A stretch of 64,000 bases of DNA from Eurosta solidaginis (GCF_040869045.1 NC_090319.1:358687739-358751738); one strand, 5' to 3'; shown: positions 10,285 through 20,761, numbered from the stretch's first letter. Notes: generated by a model from the letters alone, not told the origin. Translations and numbers: made by a program.

Positions 10285-11878
10285 GCTTAAAGCTGGAGTC
10301 ATTGGTGCCCTATGTCGTATCGCTGTATCCGTATCCCTAACGTTAGAGTTGGGTCATTTCGTTCTGAACTTGTTCAATTGACCGGGTCTCTCAACTGAAC
10401 AAGTGAACTAGATCTTCGATTTCTGTTCTTTTTGTTCTTTTAGTTCATTTGTTCTTTTAGTTCGTTTTATCTAATGTTATTCTTTCTCTCTTCTCGTTCG
10501 CGAACATTGTAAATTCATACATACATACGCAGAAATTCACAGTGAGCACGAACATAGATTAGATTGATACGAATCTTTTGCTTACGCTCTCATATTTTCG
10601 CTCTCACGAGGGATTTATCTTCTAGTTGTTGCTGGCAACAATCACAGATAAATCCCTCGCGGCAGCTGAAGCGGGTGCCAGAACAAAAAATGTGCCAGCC
10701 AAAACGAAAAACGTGCCAAAAATTTTGGTAAACTTTAGTTTGACCTACAACTGTAGAATAGCGTTCAAAAATTATAGGAAAAAGGATAATAATACTTGTT
10801 TTAGTGTAAGTATTATTAGTTCGAAGGCGTAGGGTAAATATTATTTCTCATTCAATAGTTATCACTAAAAATAGGTTTTGTAAATATGAACTCCCGATGC
10901 AACCAGCCCATTTTGATCACAGAACCTGGAACGCCAGACATGCAGGATAAGCCCTATCCATTAAATAATGTTAACTATTATATCATAGGTCCGATTTACT
11001 GAAATTTCAAAAGAATATATGGTTTTCATTGCGAGTTAAATGCGTTACAATATTTGACTAATTAATTTAATCGAAATGTAAATTTTACTTAGATTTGTTT
11101 GTATTTAACTCTAACTAGTCGTATTATTGTAAAATAACTTTAAGGAAATAAATATTTTACGACTATCATTTTATTAAGTGATTGAAACTATAATCGCCGA
11201 AATGTATGTCAAAAATCCCCATTTCCAGATCTATACATTTTTGTTTGGAGTGGCATCATTGATAAATGTTATAAAAAATGTGCATTTTGACAGCGCTCTC
11301 TCGAAACAAAGAGTTGCAAATCCATTCATCTATGGCACGAATGTCGATGATGACACTTACACTAAAGATATTGTGTGACACTGCTACAAAAATATATGTA
11401 TGGACTATTTATGAAAAACATGTTTTATAAGAAACTAATCATTACATTTATTAAACTTGAATATATACATATATTACCTTATTTATTCATTACTCATTTA
11501 AATATACCTACACAAAGCATTGCTGCATACACACCCCCATCTATACTTGTTGGCTTTTTTCGCGGGTGCTAGCAGCATTGATCAAATTTGCTTGAAAAAA
11601 AAAGAACAGATGAACAAAAAGAACAACTTGTTCGTTCATCAGAAAAAGAACGAAAGATTCGAATCTCTGAAATGAACGAAAAAGCACAACTCTACCTAAC
11701 GTAATCAGCTGTTTATCGTTACGACGGTAAACCAAAACCCAATTGGTTGGCTACGATACGGTTACGACCTTAGCGGCACCAATAATCGATTGCATTGATT
11801 CTCATAAGGTTGGTCGAATCAGCTGTAAAAAGGTTACCGATACGGTTACCGATAAAGCACCAATGTCTCCAGCTTAAG
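10285..11878 (+). mobile_element. AAGCTGGAG MITE interrupted by a 1.35-kb insertion
   Basis: The two halves (10285-10343 and 11703-11878, about 235 bp together) correspond to the uninterrupted copy at 14352-14582 in inverted orientation. Ends are cttaaagctggagtcattgg on the left and the complement of caatgtctccagcttaag on the right. Shared internal landmarks include tgtatccgtatccctaacg and accaaaacccaattggttgg. Confidence 0.8.
10344..11694. mobile_element. Non-autonomous hAT-like element, 1351 bp
   Basis: It is flanked by a perfect 8-bp target duplication cctaacgt (10336-10343 and 11695-11702). Terminal inverted repeats are imperfect: tagagttgggtcattt… on the left, and the complement reads tagagttgtgctttttcgtt. 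Near the left end, gttcttttagttcattt-like units repeat. Open frames at 10626-10832 and 11178-11378 show no transposase features. Confidence 0.75.
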
Positions 11879-12420
11879 CGATAAACGTCAAAACTACAAA
11901 CAGCTTCACTCACCTGATGCAAATCTCAGGTCTAGAGTTTCATTTTTCGTACGTAAGAGTACTTCAAGTTGCATTTAATAGTTTATAAACTTTGTAGTAT
12001 TTACAGATGAAATAGTTGCATATATTTCCGCGGAAATAAGAATACTAGAAAATTTGTAGCCTGCAACAATGCGGAAACATACGGAAAGCAAAATTTATTT
12101 AAATTAAAGTCAAATTATAAAGCGCCACACGTGTAACATGTAATATTTTCATTTCAAAGGCTGTTTACACAAATGCATAAGGGCAAAATTATATAAACGC
12201 TTTGGTCGCTTCAAAGCAATGATAACGTACGGCGTTTCATTGTTTTTCGTACGGCGTTGTCAAAGCGTAGGCACGCAACCAAAGCATTTATGTATATTTT
12301 TCGATACTTCGCCCGACAGATGAATTAATGAATACAACACAGCCAAAGCGTCTATGGAAATCCGCCTTAATTTTTGTAGCTGTGAAAGTCTCCTGCAAAT
12401 AAAATGGTGCTGTAAGTGCA
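11879..12420. other. Unassigned; short direct repeat of the 14.3-kb region
   Basis: About 40 bases from 11888 (aaactacaaacagcttcact…) recur at about 14308 next to the second AAGCTGGAG MITE. At 12200-12300 an acgctttggtcgc / gcaaccaaagca pair forms a weak inverted repeat. No gene is seen. Confidence 0.4.
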
Positions 12421-13130
12421 AACAAATAAAACTCCTCTATGACACAACTTTATCTCCAGCTCACCGGGAAGTTACTATAAAATCGATTGCAAGATTCTCC
12501 TCGTTTTGCAAGGATTTGTAGTTATCTCACTTAGCGCGCTACCTAGCGGAATTTTGTTTTCTGCAGATTGTATTGTCACCAAGCCTCGAACTGTGTGCCA
12601 AGTTTCAAGTCTCTGGGTCACCTGGAAGTTAGTTAAAAATGGATTAAAAGATTCCTAAATCAAAAAAATAATTTTCTTAATATATCGATCCATCTTATAT
12701 CTTAATATCTTGATGAAATATTGCATTGACACCGGGTTCTGACTCACGCCCAAGTTCCAAGTCTCTAGCTCACCGGGAAGTTACCTAAAAATCGATCGCA
12801 AATTTCCCTGCGTTTCTTCAGGGATTTTCGTATATCTCGATTCGTCTGCCACCTGGCGGCATTCTGTTTTCCACGAATTGTAGTGCCATCGACTCGCAAA
12901 CTATGTGCTAAGTTTCAAGTCTCTGGATCACCGAGAAGTTAGTTAAAATTCGGTCGTAAAATTTTCATTTTAAAATAAATTTTCTTTATATCTCGACCCG
13001 TGCGCCACCTATCGGTTTTTTTTCACTTGCATTGTAATTTCTCCCAGATCTGAACTATGCTCTAAGTATCAAGTGTCTAGCTCAACGGGAGGTTACCGAA
13101 AATTACTTTTCCGTGGGTCAAAAATTCGTA
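12420..13130 (+). repeat. ~156-bp tandem repeat with dimeric structure
   Basis: The landmark 'caccgggaagtta' (or a variant) appears near 12463, 12618, 12770, 12926 and 13082, about 156 bases apart. Alternate copies resemble each other more (…gaagttac…aaaatcgat versus …gaagttag…aaaatgga), suggesting a dimer of about 312 bp. Each monomer contains 'gccacctagcgg'-type boxes. The same satellite is found at 38815-39450 and 60305-60940. Confidence 0.75.
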
Positions 13131-13472
13131 TGGAAATGAGGGGACAAACATGAATGCGACTTAATATAAAGGTATAATATAAAAACCCACGAAATACAAG
13201 AAAAATACAAAGTAGTTCATTAAAAACAAACAAGCCAGTTTGTATTTCGATAGGGTTTTTTGACATTAGGTCATTTTTTCTGACAAATGAAAATTTTGTT
13301 TTTAGTTTCAAAATTTTGTGCATAAAAACACAACTAAATTCAAAGTATAAATTGTGTGTGCAAATGAGTTTTCAATAAGTGTACATTTTTCAGTTTTTCA
13401 TAGTTAAGGAATTGACCTCCAGATTCTTGTGTTACACAAATATAGTAAACTTGGGTACAGAAATTGAAATTA
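13131..13472. other. Unassigned intergenic DNA
   Basis: No repeat boundary or coding feature was recognised. Confidence 0.35.
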
Positions 13473-13994
13473 ATACTATTTTCACACAGACGGCTTATTG
13501 AATAATAAAGGCTGTTTTCTACATTAAGACGCTTATTGAGCTCAACCCTTCCCTACAAAATTCGAATCTATAATTATTTCATTAGTAACTAATCGAATGC
13601 CTAATGAAGTCAAAAGCACAATGCAACTCTGCTGGCCGCGTTCCGCTCCTTAGCTTTTGGTGTGTTCAGTGCTTAAAAATGTCATTTGTCAAAGTAAATG
13701 TCATTGTCTGCATGGCGGAACGATACAAGGTGGCCGCATCGAACAGCTGATTATAACCTTTTTTATTTGATTTGATACATCAACTACCGGCGCAGTACGA
13801 TTTTGACATTTGTCACCATGCTGCCACCTTGTATCGTTCCGCCATGATTGTCTGTCATACAGCATTGTCATTTTATTCGATTGACATTTCATCCTTCATA
13901 CTAATCGAGCAGTTACTTCTGTGTGAAAGCAAAAAATTTACGATTTCATTAGAAAGTGAAATGAGATCATTAAGTTTCTGTGTGAAAACAGTAT
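13473..13994 (+). mobile_element. Composite MITE (ACTATTTTCACACAGA ends) carrying a CATGGCGG MITE, copy 1
   Basis: It is a 522-bp element. The ends are atactattttcacacaga on the left and the complement of tctgtgtgaaaacagtat on the right. An inverted copy of the whole structure lies at 19696-20212. Both contain a CATGGCGG MITE at the same internal position. Confidence 0.85.
13711..13846. mobile_element. CATGGCGG hAT-type MITE, copy 2 (nested)
   Basis: The ends are catggcggaacgatacaagg and its complement. It has a perfect 8-bp target duplication attgtctg (13703-13710 and 13847-13854). It is shorter than copies 1 and 3, owing to an internal deletion. Confidence 0.85.
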
Positions 13995-14351
13995 AAAAAG
14001 TTTTTCACGTTTTCTCTGCTTTTTACACTTAAAGGAGTAACCCTCCGTAATAAATTAAACTTTTAATGAAAATGAATTACCTGAACTGAACACTTTTCGC
14101 CATGATCTAAAATTAAAATGCTGTGGAACAGGAGCAACACTTTTGTGACTACATAAACCCTGTTTCAATCTTTTGCGTCTCTGCACCGAGCCCTAATTGA
14201 CCGTTTTCATCCGAAACAACAACTGCAACCCAGATTTTGCCGTTATGCTCACTTAAGCGAGTACCTGTCAGAAAGAAGTCAACATACTTGTACTTGTACA
14301 CTATGGTCAAAACTACAAACAGCCTCGCTCACCTGATGCAAACCTCAGGAC
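13995..14351. other. Unassigned intergenic DNA
   Basis: Apart from a 40-base repeat of 11888-11930 at about 14308-14348, no feature was recognised. Confidence 0.35.
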
Positions 14352-14582
14352 CTTAAGCTGGAGACATTGGTGCTTTATCGGTAACCGTATCGGTAACCTT
14401 TTAACAGCTGATTCGACCAACCTTATGAGAATCAATACAATCGATTATTGGTACCGCTAAGGTCATAACCGTATCGTAGCCAACCAATTGGGTTTTGGTT
14501 TACCGTCGTAACGATAAACAGCTGATTACGTTAGGGATACGGATACAGCGATACGACATACGGCACCAATGACTCCAGCTTT
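14352..14582 (-). mobile_element. AAGCTGGAG MITE, intact copy
   Basis: It is about 231 bp long. The ends are cttaagctggagacattggt and the complement of ggcaccaatgactccagctt. It is the uninterrupted counterpart of 10285-11878, in inverted orientation. Confidence 0.8.
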
Positions 14583-14919
14583 ATTCACAATGAAACGCTG
14601 TAGACGTCGTTTAAACTGAAATAAGTAGGTTCTAATTGGGCTGTAGAGACTGTAATTTCAGATTTCCTGCGTGTTGCTTACAATATACTTTGCATCCTAA
14701 ATTGGGGTAATGTAGCTGATTGAGTGAAGGCATGGTATGGTTGGCCTATCTCATCAGCTGCTTTTATTTTTTTATGCACTGGCGCAGGGATTGTCAAAAT
14801 AAGATTGGCAAATGCAAAATGTAACCAGCACATTGACATTTATTTACTGCCGTGGTGATAAATTTTTTTAAACGGTTTTATTTAGCTTGACTTTATGTAG
14901 TGAACAGAATTTTGTAATT
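14583..14919. other. Unassigned intergenic DNA
   Basis: Nothing recognisable. Confidence 0.35.
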
Positions 14920-15330
14920 GAAATTAAGTAACCTCCCAGCTTATTGGGAGCTTGAAACTTGGAATATAGTTCAGTACCCGATGATAATGCAATAATAAGA
15001 AAAAAAACTCCGATTGGTGGCGAATGGATCGAAATATTTCAATAAATCGTATTTGTGGTCCGATTTGGCTCTTATTTGTAATACATACATGACTAGCAAG
15101 CGACCTATAACAAAAAATCGCCGCTAGGTGGCGCAAGGATCGAGATATTAAAAAAAATCGTATTTGTGGTCCGATTTGTCTCATATTTGGAACACATATT
15201 ACATACGGGAATAGAAATCGCTTTGTCAAAAAACTTCCGCTAGGTGGCGGAAGTATCGATATATTCAAAAAATCGTATTTGTGGTCCGATTTGGTTCATA
15301 TTTGGAACAAATATTATATACAGTTCGGTA
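14920..15330 (-). repeat. ~120-bp tandem repeat related to the gccacctagcgg satellite
   Basis: Three units about 118-121 bases apart each carry 'aaatcgtatttgtggtccga' and 'ctaggtggcg' (units near 15030, 15150 and 15270). The ctaggtggcg box is the complement of the gccacctagcgg box in the 156-bp satellite, so this looks like a diverged relative on the other strand. Confidence 0.6.
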
Positions 15331-16026
15331 GGAGTGACGTCAAAATACTTTGGAGTTCGAGGTGGGACAAGCATACGTGGCGCTGAGTCGAGTAAAGCCT
15401 TTGGAAGGATTATGTATTGAGGACTGAGATTATAACAAATTGTCAGGAAAGAGTCCTTGTAATAATGAGTCACTAAATGAACTAAATATAATGAGAAACA
15501 ATAGGTAATTAAATAAAGACTAGAAACTTAAAACTAAAATAATAAAAAAAATTTTTTAAACTAAACGGTTTTATTGAAAACAATACTTACATGAAGTAAT
15601 AATAATACTAAAAGCTAGAAAATAATTAGGTAGGTCCTAAGTACTAGTCATCACACTTCTCATCAGTCTGGGGCGTTGATCAGACAAATAAAAGCATTGA
15701 TATCAAGGTATTGGGTTTACAATGCCGAGTAGGTTGAGAAAAAAATACCCTAATGCTGTAAGGGCAAGGGTGTGATTTCTCAAGGTATTTATTTGCAGGG
15801 TGCGTCAGCTCACCACTTCTTATAACATACCAACGTTAAAAGGGCAAAATTTGTGTAAAGGCGTAGATTGCCTCAAAGTAGCCCCTGCTACAACGGGGAA
15901 AAAAATTCTCATGTTTAGTGACTGCTCTGCATACTTACAAATGTTCTTCCTAAGCAATTTGTTTCTCTAATTTTAAGTTTGAATAACACAATAAATTTAT
16001 CACCATTCAATTTAATAAAAATTGCA
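15331..16026. other. Unassigned intergenic DNA
   Basis: No supported gene or repeat end is visible. It is AT-rich. Confidence 0.35.
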
Positions 16027-16375
16027 TTTTGTATGGTAATTCCATACGACAGCATGACACTCTTATCTTATCAAAAGTTACAAAAGACGCGTTTTGGATC
16101 CAATCCGAAATTTTGGGTCTGTCAAGAGATATTTGAAAAAAAAAAATTTTTAATTTTCATGTCGTAATTTTGAGGATTTTGTGAACCCAAAAAAATTTTT
16201 GAACATAAACGTTTTGGGCGGATATAGTTTTGGTCTCCAAACCACATACCCAGGGTAATTTTTTATAAGCGCAACCTAAGGCCGCCAATGTAGAAAATAC
16301 TATGGATCCCACCCCCGGTCTCGGAGCACTTCGTAGTTATTTTTCGGTTGTTCGTTTATATCTTTTCAACGAACT

Positions 16376-16925
16376 CCAATATTTCAAGTTGGATTTTGGA
16401 AAACGTTAATTGGATTTTAGAATTATCAATTGGATTTTAGAAATGGTCTAATGGGTTTTAAAATAGTCAATTGGAAATTAGAAAGCGTCAAATGGATTTT
16501 AGAAAGCGTAAATTGGATTTTAGAAAACTGGAAATTCTTCCGTTTGACTTTAGAAAGCGTCAATTGGATTTTAGAAAAAGTTAACTGGATTTTTGAAAGC
16601 GTCTATTGTATTTTAGAATAGTCAATTGGAATTTAGAAAGCGTCAATTGGACTTTAGAAATTGTCAATTGGAAATTAGAAAGTGTCAATTGGATTTTAGA
16701 AAACTGGAAATTCTTCACTTTGACTTTAGAAAGCGTCAGTTGGATTTAGAAAACGCCAATGGATTTTGGAAAGCGTCATTTGGATTTTAGAAAACGTAAA
16801 CTGGATTATAGTCAATTGGAATTTAGAAAGCGTCAATTGGATTTTAAAAAACATAAATTGGATTTCAGAAAGTGTAAATTGGATTTTAGAAAGCGTCAAT
16901 TGTACTTCGGAAATAGTAAATTTTT
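16376..16925 (+). repeat. Left minisatellite arm of the foldback element
   Basis: About 25 units of a roughly 21-bp motif, consensus near aattggattttagaaagcgtc, are arrayed head to tail with substitutions and length changes. It is the inverted partner of 17905-18520. Open frames reading MDFRKRQLDF-like repeats are translations of the motif. Confidence 0.85.
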
Positions 16926-17152
16926 ATTAATTCACACGCTACGTATACATACAATAGCAACAAAATGATAATGAACAAGGAATAGTAGTATAAATATATA
17001 TGTATATGTACATACATTTAAAATGTGAATATGAATAGGTTAAATAAGCATAAGAACGTGTTATAACAGGCGGTTAATACGATTATTTTAAGTAAGTAAG
17101 AGTTATAAGAAAAAGCATACAAGTAGCTCATGTAACAAAGAAAAATAAAGGC

Positions 17153-17530
17153 TCATTCACCAACCGGCATGTCTTCTCTTGTCGCGTAGAAAATGGAGCT
17201 GTGCTGCACTGCCCTGGCGCAATCTCCTCCAGTTATCGTGGCTTTAGCGGCGTCTATAAGCGTTTCCACGTATTGTAACCTTTGCTCGCATACCCCGGAG
17301 CCTACTGTAATGGGAACCTTCATTTGGCTTTTCACGTAGCTCTTCACTTTTGCCTAAATAATTTCTATTGGGGTTAGCATAGGGCTATATGGTCCAAGGC
17401 ATAGAAGTTTGGACCTTCCATCCGTATGCTTGCATGACATGGCGCGTTGTCGCATACAACGACCAAGTCGCTAAGGCTGTTTCCCTATTGCTCCCACAAG
17501 TCCAACATATTGTGTGCCCATAAAGCGCAG
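17153..17530 (-). pseudogene. DDE_3-like (IS630/Tc1-type) transposase C-terminal remnant
   Basis: On the minus strand this reads LVVVCDNAPCHASI (the second catalytic Asp in a hydrophobic strand), then, after a frameshift, LCLGPYSPMLTPIE. That matches the LGPYSPxLNPIE block holding the catalytic Glu of DDE_3/Tc1-like transposases. It continues into AKVKSYVKSQMKVP and an open C-terminal 64-codon stretch ending EDMPVGE. Lesions seen are a stop near the start of the DNAPCH strand, one frameshift between the Asp and Glu motifs, Asn-to-Thr in NPIE, and a stop shortly after it where the family has Trp. It lies in the centre of the foldback element, downstream of the RING remnant on the same strand. 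The N-terminal DNA-binding region and first Asp were not found. Confidence 0.7.
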
Positions 17531-17582
17531 GCAGATGAATTAAATGATAAATAAAGCTGTGCAAATTGTAAATATTATATAG

Positions 17583-17747
17583 TTACCCCTTTATATCTCT
17601 GCGACACATAGGTCACGCTCCTCGGTCCTCTACAATGGTTTGTACACAGGTTGTGTGAAAAAAATGCTCACACGGCGAAACTGTACTGACCTCTTTGCCG
17701 CGACGCATAGAGCTTAAACAAATGCCACAGTCATCTTTAATTTGCAT
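17583..17747 (-). pseudogene. RING-H2 zinc-finger remnant in the foldback transposon
   Basis: A short minus-strand frame starts at ATG 17747. It contains CGICLSSMRRGKEV, then SPCEHFFHTTCVQT, which gives C-x2-C-x15-C-x-H-x2-H-x2-C. Ten residues later a TGA at 17613-17615 sits exactly where the seventh zinc ligand should be, followed in the same frame by PMCRRDIKG, that is the x2-C of the last ligand pair. The whole RING-H2 finger is therefore present with one nonsense change. RING-H2 fingers usually act in E3 ubiquitin ligases; a role in a transposon is unknown to me. The frame then meets gtaact, a possible splice donor. It is too short to be found by length alone. Confidence 0.7.
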
Positions 17748-17904
17748 TTTCTCAGTTTTTTTTTTAATTTGATAACAAAATGTATGAATTTAGCACAGAC
17801 CGATACAATCTTCGCTTGAAAATAATTATTTTACATATAAAAAAAATGTTGCACTGACAAATACCGCTCATTGCCAAGTGATTCAAAAAAATGAAGTGAA
17901 AATT

Positions 17905-18520
17905 TTCTAAAATCCAATTTACGCTTTCTGAAATCCAACTTACGTTTTCTAAAATCCAATTGACGCTTTCTCATTTGCAATGGACTATTCTAAAATACAA
18001 TTGATGTTTTCTAAAATCCAGTTTACGTTTTCCAAAATTCAATTGACGCTTCCCAAAATCCAATTGACGTTTTCTAAAATCCAATTGACGCTTTCTAAAG
18101 TCCAACTGAACAATTTTCAGTTTTCTAAAATCCAATTTACGATTTCAAAGATCCAATTGACGCTTTCTAATTTCCAATTGACTATTCTAAAATCCAATTG
18201 ACGCCTTCTAATTTCCAACTGCCTATTCTAGAATACAACTGACGCTATCTAAAATCCAGTTTACATTTTCTAAAATCCAATTGACGCTTTCTAAAGTCCA
18301 ACGGAAGAATTCCCAGTTTTCTAAAATCCAATTTACGTTTTCTAAAAGCCATTTGATGCTTTAAAAAGCTAATAAACGTTTTCTAAAATCCAATTGACGC
18401 TTTCTAATTTCCAGTTGACTATTCCAAAATCCAACTGACGCTTTCTAAAATCCAATTACCAGTCTAAAATCCGATTGACGCTTTATAAAATCCACTTCAC
18501 CCTTTCTAACATCCAACTTG
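17905..18520 (-). repeat. Right minisatellite arm of the foldback element
   Basis: This is a tandem array of the complement of the left-arm unit (consensus near aatccaattgacgctttcta), about 28 units. Outer ends mirror the left arm: caagttggatttt near 16386 and the complement catccaacttg near 18510. Confidence 0.85.
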
Positions 18521-18633
18521 AAATGGTGTAGAATTTTTATTTTCCGCCTTCGGATTATACACCTCTCTCTCATGCTGTCGTATAGAATTACCTTTTGTAT
18601 ACTTCTCTTCTCGTTATAAATCGTGGTGTCTGT

Positions 18634-18744
18634 TTATAAAGGTCTCTTTCGGACATCAAAATGTTTTGAGCGAATGCACGGACATTTGGGAAGGCTTTCA
18701 ACCCTAAATTTGCATGCTTCGAGCCATTCTTCATTTCTAGCCTC
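18634..18744 (-). pseudogene. Possible THAP-type zinc-finger fragment
   Basis: A minus-strand frame reads RNEEWLEACKF … CIRSKHFDVRKRPL and then stops. The spacing of the W-x-x-A block to the SKHF block resembles the C-terminal half of a THAP (C2CH) domain, where the motif is usually (V/I)CSxHF. The Cys before SxHF is Arg here, so it would not bind zinc normally. It lies just outside the foldback element. Because it is short, chance or another DNA-binding family cannot be excluded. Confidence 0.3.
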
Positions 18745-18789
18745 GTATTTCAAGTAATTCTTTACTTTAGCTCTTAACTGCTAAAACTC

Positions 18790-19200
18790 GTTCAAGCGAA
18801 AGTTGGAAATTTTACTTCTTTCCAGAGATATTTGCAAACAAAATCGTGGATTTTCATGTGGTTGTTGTAATTTTGATGATTTTGGGGTACCCACAAGAAA
18901 AAATTTGGATAAAAGTGCTTTGCACGGATATAGTTTTGGTCTCCAACCCGGTGTTGAATCCACCAAGGGTAATTTTTTATAAGCGCGGCCGAAGGCCGCC
19001 AACGCAGAAAGCAGTTCTGCGCAAAAATACTATGGATCCCAACCCCGGTTACGGAGCGTTCCGGAGCTATGATTCGGTTTTTGGGAAATATATTATATAC
19101 AGAAATAAAATTCTTAATTTCCGCTTTCGGATTCGTGGTCCCGGGATCAAGGCGCGTCTTTTGACACCTCTCCCGATATTTTTGGACGAGTTTTAGCAGT
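18790..19200 (+). repeat. GGTAATT-family non-autonomous repeat copy
   Basis: It shares with 6313-6790 and 16035-16345 the blocks gtggttgttgtaatttt, gcacggatatagttttggt, ttataagcgcggcc and ctatggatccca, and ends with gatatttttggacg. Frames on both strands here are repeat translations. Confidence 0.65.
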
Positions 19201-19695
19201 TGTGAACTCCGGGCAATAGCTTTGGACGGAATACAATTTTTTATTTCCTTTTTTTGGATTCGTCGTCCTAGGTCCAAATCGCGTCTCTTACGCAAGGTGC
19301 AAACGAGGCTTCGCGTCATAGACGCGTACACGATATTTCATATAGCTACAATTTCTCTACGCCTCAAGATCTGCACACGAAGCTACTTTCGAGCGTCGCT
19401 ACAAAAAGCAAACAATTATTGAAGAAAAAAAATAAAAAATTAAATTTCTCCAGCTATATCCGTCCCCGAAACCCAAAGGAAAGTAGGTATTAAACGTTTT
19501 TTTCATCCCCGTGCCTTTGTAAATTATGAAAGGCAATTTTAAACCACCGCGGACTAGAGAAAAGGGTGATTTCTAGTTTCCAACACTTTTTAGCCTTTTA
19601 AACGCTTCAACAATGTCTAACCAAGCTGTTGTGGTGTTTAATACGCTTTTTCGCTTTGGTAATATAACTTTCACGCACTTTTATTAACTAAAGTA
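19201..19695. other. Unassigned intergenic DNA
   Basis: No gene or repeat end could be supported. Confidence 0.35.
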
Positions 19696-20212
19696 ATACT
19701 GTTTTCACACAGAAACTTAATGATCTCATTCCACCTGCTAATGAAATCGTAAATTTTTTGCTTTCACACAGAAGTAACTGCTCGATTAGTATGAAGGATG
19801 AGACATACAATCATGGCGGAACGATACAAGGTGTGAGCATCGTGACATACCTACAAATAAAAAAAATTCCATGTACTTGTAAATTCGATGAACAAATGTC
19901 AAAATCGTACTGCGCTGGTAGTTGATGTATCAAATCAAATAAAAAAGGTTATAATCAGCTGTTCGATGCGGCCACCTTGTATCGTTCCGCCATGCAGACA
20001 ATGACATTTACTTTGACAAATGACATTTTTAAGCACTGAACACACCAAAAGCTAAGGAGCGGAACGCTGCCAACAGAGTTGCATTGTGCTTTTGACTTCA
20101 TTAGGCATTCGATTAGCTACTAATGAAATAATAATAGATTCGAATTTTGTAGGGTAGATTGAGCTCAATAAGCGTCTTAATGTAGAAAATTGCGTCTGTG
20201 TGAAAATAGTAT
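19696..20212 (-). mobile_element. Composite MITE (ACTATTTTCACACAGA ends) carrying a CATGGCGG MITE, copy 2
   Basis: This is an inverted copy of 13473-13994, with ends atactgttttcacacaga and the complement of tctgtgtgaaaatagtat. The flanks of the nested MITE (cattgtctg / cagacaatg context and the aaagctaaggagcggaacg stretch) match the other copy. Confidence 0.85.
19812..19994. mobile_element. CATGGCGG hAT-type MITE, copy 3 (nested)
   Basis: Ends are catggcggaacgatacaagg and complement. The flanking 8-mers catacaat and cagacaat differ at one base. The second is the complement of the attgtctg duplication of copy 2, so both nested copies descend from one insertion. Confidence 0.85.
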
Positions 20213-20523
20213 AACATTTTTTAACTAATTACACAAATTTGCATACAAAAAAATGTAAACATCTTGTTCTTCCTTTTTTTCAAGCGTACGTACGCTCAGC
20301 GACCAACATTGCTGTACGCTTAGCTACACGAAAATTTCATGCTTTGTCGCTTTCATTCTGCTGACGCCTCGTATGCAGCTCTCCATTCAAATACATGTGT
20401 TCGGCATCAAAGCGTACAAATTTCGCCTGCAGCGTCTACAACGCGTAGCCTCGTGTGCGCCTTGTCTGACGCGTTTTTAGGCGAGTCTTAGAAGTTATGA
20501 GCTAAAGTAAAGAACTATCCTAC
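20213..20523. other. Unassigned intergenic DNA
   Basis: It has clusters of acgct/agcgt words (for example aagcgtacgtacgctcagc) but no repeat boundary or gene. Confidence 0.35.
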
Positions 20524-20761
20524 CATTGTGAATGATGACTAAGTGTGATATCTTCTGCATAAACGTCAAAATTCCAAAGTGATTGGATCACCTGATTCGT
20601 ATTTGACTATCGCTGTCTCATTCTGTATCTCTTTCTATCACCCGCTGAAGATAGGCGCCGCCATATTGAACAGCCTGTCAAAACGCTTAAAAGTAGCCAT
20701 ATTGAACAGCCTGTCAGGCAGTTGACAGGTAAGATAACACACTTTGTCATCATTCAAAATG
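20524..20761 (+). mobile_element. 238-bp MITE, intact copy
   Basis: It has terminal inverted repeats of about 31 bp with a few mismatches: cattgtgaatgatgac… at the left and the complement of …gtcatcattcaaaatg at the right. Its unbroken form explains the split copy at 7592-8562. It ends about 190 bp upstream of the Yif1 start codon. Confidence 0.8.

Larger units (their letters stand above)
16035..18592 (-). mobile_element. Complete 2558-bp foldback DNA transposon with RING and DDE remnants
   Basis: The ends are 23-bp terminal inverted repeats with one mismatch: ggtaattccatacgac… at 16035-16057, and the complement of …gtcgtatagaattacc at 18570-18592. A perfect 8-bp target duplication ttttgtat flanks the element (16027-16034 and 18593-18600). 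Moving inward come about 300 bp of sequence shared with shorter family members (6313-6790 and 18790-19200), then long inverted arms of about 21-bp tandem units, then a centre of about 980 bp. On the minus strand the centre encodes a RING-H2 remnant followed by a DDE-type transposase remnant. Both are broken, so this copy cannot make its own transposase. The architecture (tandem-repeat arms) resembles Foldback/Galileo, but the DDE remnant reads as IS630/Tc1-like, a group that normally duplicates TA. The superfamily is therefore open. Confidence 0.85.

Noticed and set aside
16376..18520. Regularly spaced short repeats that could suggest a CRISPR array
   Set aside because: Units are head-to-tail with no unique spacers, and the two arrays are inverted copies inside a transposon; the genome is eukaryotic.
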